DNA from: Acidimicrobiaceae bacterium
GTDB lineage: Bacteria > Actinomycetota > Acidimicrobiia > Acidimicrobiales > Ilumatobacteraceae
Reading direction: 5' to 3'
DNA: 64,000 nucleotides
NCBI GenBank assembly: GCA_016722025.1
Contig: JADKGZ010000013.1
Coordinates: 62,001 to 126,000, forward strand
The notes beneath the pieces were generated by a model that was not told where the DNA came from, did no database searches, and was given only the letters and a program-made list of their open reading frames with translations. The translations under genes were made by a program, and so were the position numbers. The stretch's first letter is position 1, and every line of letters starts with the position of its first letter. Below are positions 62,230 to 64,000 of this stretch, in pieces.

Positions 62230-63618
62230 TTGTCGATGACGCCCGAAAACTGCGCGTTTGTGACGGGGTGGTTTCCAGTCAACGTTGCAACGCGGTGTGG
62301 GGTGGCGAGGGTAGCAGTGCGTCGAATAGGGCGGTCGGTGAGCAGTCGTCGAGGACGCGTCGGGGGCGGTTGTTGAGCTCGTTCTCGATGTCGAGGAGGT
62401 GCTCCGCCGGGTGGACGCGCAGGTCGGTGCCCTTGGGGAAGTAGTCGCGTAGGAGCCCGTTGGTGTTCTCGTTCGAGCCGCGCTGCCATGGCGAGCGCGA
62501 GTCGCAGAAGTAGACCGGCGCGCCGAGCGTCTCGGTGATCGTGAGGCGGCGTGCCATCTCGGTTCCCTGGTCCCAGGTGATCGATCGCCGCAACTCCGGT
62601 GGCAGATCGCCAAGGCGAGCACGGAGGGCGTCGTGGAGCGTGTCGCCATCGCGTTGGGGGAGATGCAACAGACGAACGAGGCGGGTCTGACGTTCGACGA
62701 GTGTGCCGATCGCAGACCGTTGGTCCTTGCCGATGATCAGATCCCCTTCCCAGTGCCCGGCCTCGGTGCGGTCGTCGGGCGGGAACGGTCGTTCGTGGAT
62801 CGAACGCATCGGTTGTTCGAACCGTGGCCGGCGACGGTCGGTGCGTTGCTGGGCGCGGCGATGATCGCGGTGGGTGCGCAGCGGCGAGCGATGCTGCGGC
62901 GCGAGCGGCGACGGGCGCATCAACGGCGAGCCAGGCTGGTAGAGCGCCTGGTAGATGCTCTCGTGACACAACCACATCTCGGGTTCGTCCGGGAACCGTT
63001 GGCGTAGGTGACGGCTGATCTGCTGCGGGCTCCACCTCTGCGACAACAACTCACCAATCACCCGTCGCAGCTCGACGTTGGCTTCGACGCGCCGGCGATG
63101 GTGACGCGCTCGCCGAGCGGTCGCACGGCGGTGCGCGTCGAATGGGCGATAGCCCTTCGCCAGACTGGCGTTGCGGCGCAGCTCACGTGAGATCGTCGAC
63201 GGCGCACGACCGAGCCGGCGAGCGATCTCACGCACGCTCACGCCGGCACGGTTCAGATCGGCGAGCTCGATGCGCTCGTCCTCCGACAGAAACCTTGGGC
63301 TGATCTCGCGTACCTCGAGCCGGTCGAGCGCTGCGACGAACGCCACCACCTGACCGGCGCGGTAGATCCTGTAGCCGTTCGCCCAGTTCCTCCCCGCGGT
63401 GCGTGACACGCCGACCTCACGCGCAGCGGCATCAATGCTCAACCCGCGTTCTCGCAGCTCCATGAACCTGCGACGTTTGGCCGACTGCGGGCGACGCCCC
63501 GGCCCCTTCTTGGTACGACGAGATGATGACAACATGACCTCCAGAATCGCAGAAGTGTTGCGACCATCCCTGGAAACCACCGCGTCGCTACTGACCAGTT
63601 TTCGAGCGTCGTCGACAA
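62230..63618 (-). mobile_element. IS30-family insertion sequence
   Basis: The two ends, 62230-62291 and 63557-63618, are imperfect inverted repeats of 62 bases sharing TTGTCGA, CGAAAACTG, GGTGGTTTCCAG and GCAAC. They enclose one intact transposase gene whose stop lies inside the left repeat. The outer ends were judged by where similarity stops. No target duplication was identified. Confidence 0.88.
62279..63535 (-). CDS. IS30-family transposase
   Basis: This 418-residue DDE transposase has two N-terminal helix-turn-helix regions (LRERGLSIDAAAREVGVSRT and NRAGVSVREIARRLGRAPST) and the catalytic residues in GHWEGDLIIGK, SITWDQGTEM and RGSNENTNGLLRDYFPKGTD. The frame is intact, so the element may be active. 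The ATG at 63535 fits the family start; the frame is open further upstream but crosses the right terminal repeat. Confidence 0.93.
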   Translation of the reverse strand: MLSSSRRTKKGPGRRPQSAKRRRFMELRERGLSIDAAAREVGVSRTAGRNWANGYRIYRAGQVVAFVAALDRLEVREISPRFLSEDERIELADLNRAGVSVREIARRLGRAPSTISRELRRNASLAKGYRPFDAHRRATARRARHHRRRVEANVELRRVIGELLSQRWSPQQISRHLRQRFPDEPEMWLCHESIYQALYQPGSPLMRPSPLAPQHRSPLRTHRDHRRAQQRTDRRRPRFEQPMRSIHERPFPPDDRTEAGHWEGDLIIGKDQRSAIGTLVERQTRLVRLLHLPQRDGDTLHDALRARLGDLPPELRRSITWDQGTEMARRLTITETLGAPVYFCDSRSPWQRGSNENTNGLLRDYFPKGTDLRVHPAEHLLDIENELNNRPRRVLDDCSPTALFDALLPSPPHTALQR

Positions 63619-63717
63619 CGCTCGTCGTCGTCTTGGTCATCGGCCAAATCGCTTGCGACGGTACGGAAGAGCTCGGCATCGACACGCGTTCTTCGAGCCG
63701 CCCAAACACCCCCGAAT

Positions 63718-63742
63718 CTTCTACCGGATCTTCTACCGGACG
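63718..63742. repeat. Second TTCTACCGGA pair near the right island end
   Basis: TTCTACCGGAT and TTCTACCGGAC stand in tandem with a 12-base period at 63719-63742. The same sequence is doubled at 54675-54695, just after tRNA-Leu, about 9 kb away and in the same orientation. Confidence 0.6.
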
Positions 63743-63797
63743 GGTAGAAATCGGTCGGTTTCGTGCAGCACGCTTCAGCACGACGAATCGCGAGTTT

Positions 63798-64000
63798 GAG
63801 TCCCTTGGCGTGGTGGGTTTTGGTGGGTCCACCGTGGGGTGAGCCATCGGCGTGATTCTTGGTGTGTTCCTGCAAGAACCACATCAAGGAGAACACACCG
63901 ATGGCTCTGGATGAGTCTGCCCTGCCCGAACTTCTCGACGCGCTCCGTGCCGGCGATGGAGTGAACCTGATCCGTGACGCGGTCCGTCTGGTGATGCAAG
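63798..64000 (+). mobile_element. IS256-family insertion sequence, second copy (cut by window edge)
   Basis: This is nearly identical to 55141-55342, including the left terminal repeat (63798-63817). It has AACCTG where the first copy has ACCTG, so its transposase frame is open here. It is in the same orientation as the first copy. The rest lies beyond the window. Confidence 0.9.
63901..64000 (+). CDS. IS256-family transposase, N-terminal fragment (cut by window edge)
   Basis: The frame MALDESALPELLDALRAGDG, then VNLIRDAVRLVMQ, is open to the window end. It shows the correct reading of the region that is frameshifted in the first copy. AAGGAG precedes the ATG by 9 bases. Confidence 0.88.
   Translation, partial: MALDESALPELLDALRAGDGVNLIRDAVRLVMQ

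Noticed and set aside
54541..64000. Duplicated 3' end of tRNA-Leu as an attachment site
   Set aside because: I looked for a second copy of the T arm and acceptor end inside the window and did not find one.

Overview
The window is high-GC DNA from an actinobacterium. It has F420-type luciferase-like and mycothiol-type DinB enzymes, an actinobacterial-style aa3/caa3 oxidase operon, an MprAB-HtrA-like module, DUF2017 and many GTG starts. The class Acidimicrobiia is my best guess, but no rRNA or marker phylogeny is available here.

Layout. 1-6.6 kb: pdxH (cut by the window edge), serS, an ABC drug-type exporter, and a two-component system divergent from an HtrA protease. 6.7-16.3 kb: a long minus-strand respiratory operon (ctaB, a CtaD-like paralogue, a subunit III-like protein, a membrane hypothetical, ctaC, ctaD, ctaE, ctaF, ctaG-like). 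The CtaD-like paralogue has lost every haem and copper ligand. 16.3-35 kb: housekeeping genes (clpS, an ArfB-like hydrolase, an FtsH-like protease, a MacB/FtsX-type exporter, an F420-type oxidoreductase, an ECF sigma factor with a membrane partner, an aldehyde dehydrogenase, engB) and a flavinylation module made of ApbE, an FMN-binding protein and a ferric-reductase-like membrane protein. 36-49.7 kb: regulators and a probable ribosomally made, post-translationally modified peptide (RiPP) cluster.

The RiPP cluster holds three small cysteine-containing precursor-like genes directly upstream of a radical SAM/SPASM maturase. Around them lie an ECF sigma factor, a very large FHA/ABC exporter, a subtilisin-like protease, a Ser/Thr kinase and a SARP/BTAD-type regulator. 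Two copies of a promoter-like element, TGTAACC-N15-CGTC, precede the peptide operon and a separate small gene (46329-46565) that shares the leader signature of the peptides. This is the best candidate for an undescribed system in the window.

49.8-54.6 kb: tRNA-Phe, tRNA-Asp and tRNA-Glu, then lipid and nucleotide housekeeping genes, ending at tRNA-Leu(CAG). 54.7-64.0 kb: a mobile island that begins just after tRNA-Leu. It carries an IS481-type remnant, a decayed IS256-type element, a probable restriction-modification system (two methyltransferases and a PLD-type nuclease), tRNA-Asn, an IS30 element with 62-bp inverted repeats, and the left end of a second IS256-type copy in the same orientation.

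Caution: the subtilase, the ABC exporter and the second methyltransferase each contain apparent single-base insertions (four in total, all of the same sign). Assembly error is a real possibility for these.
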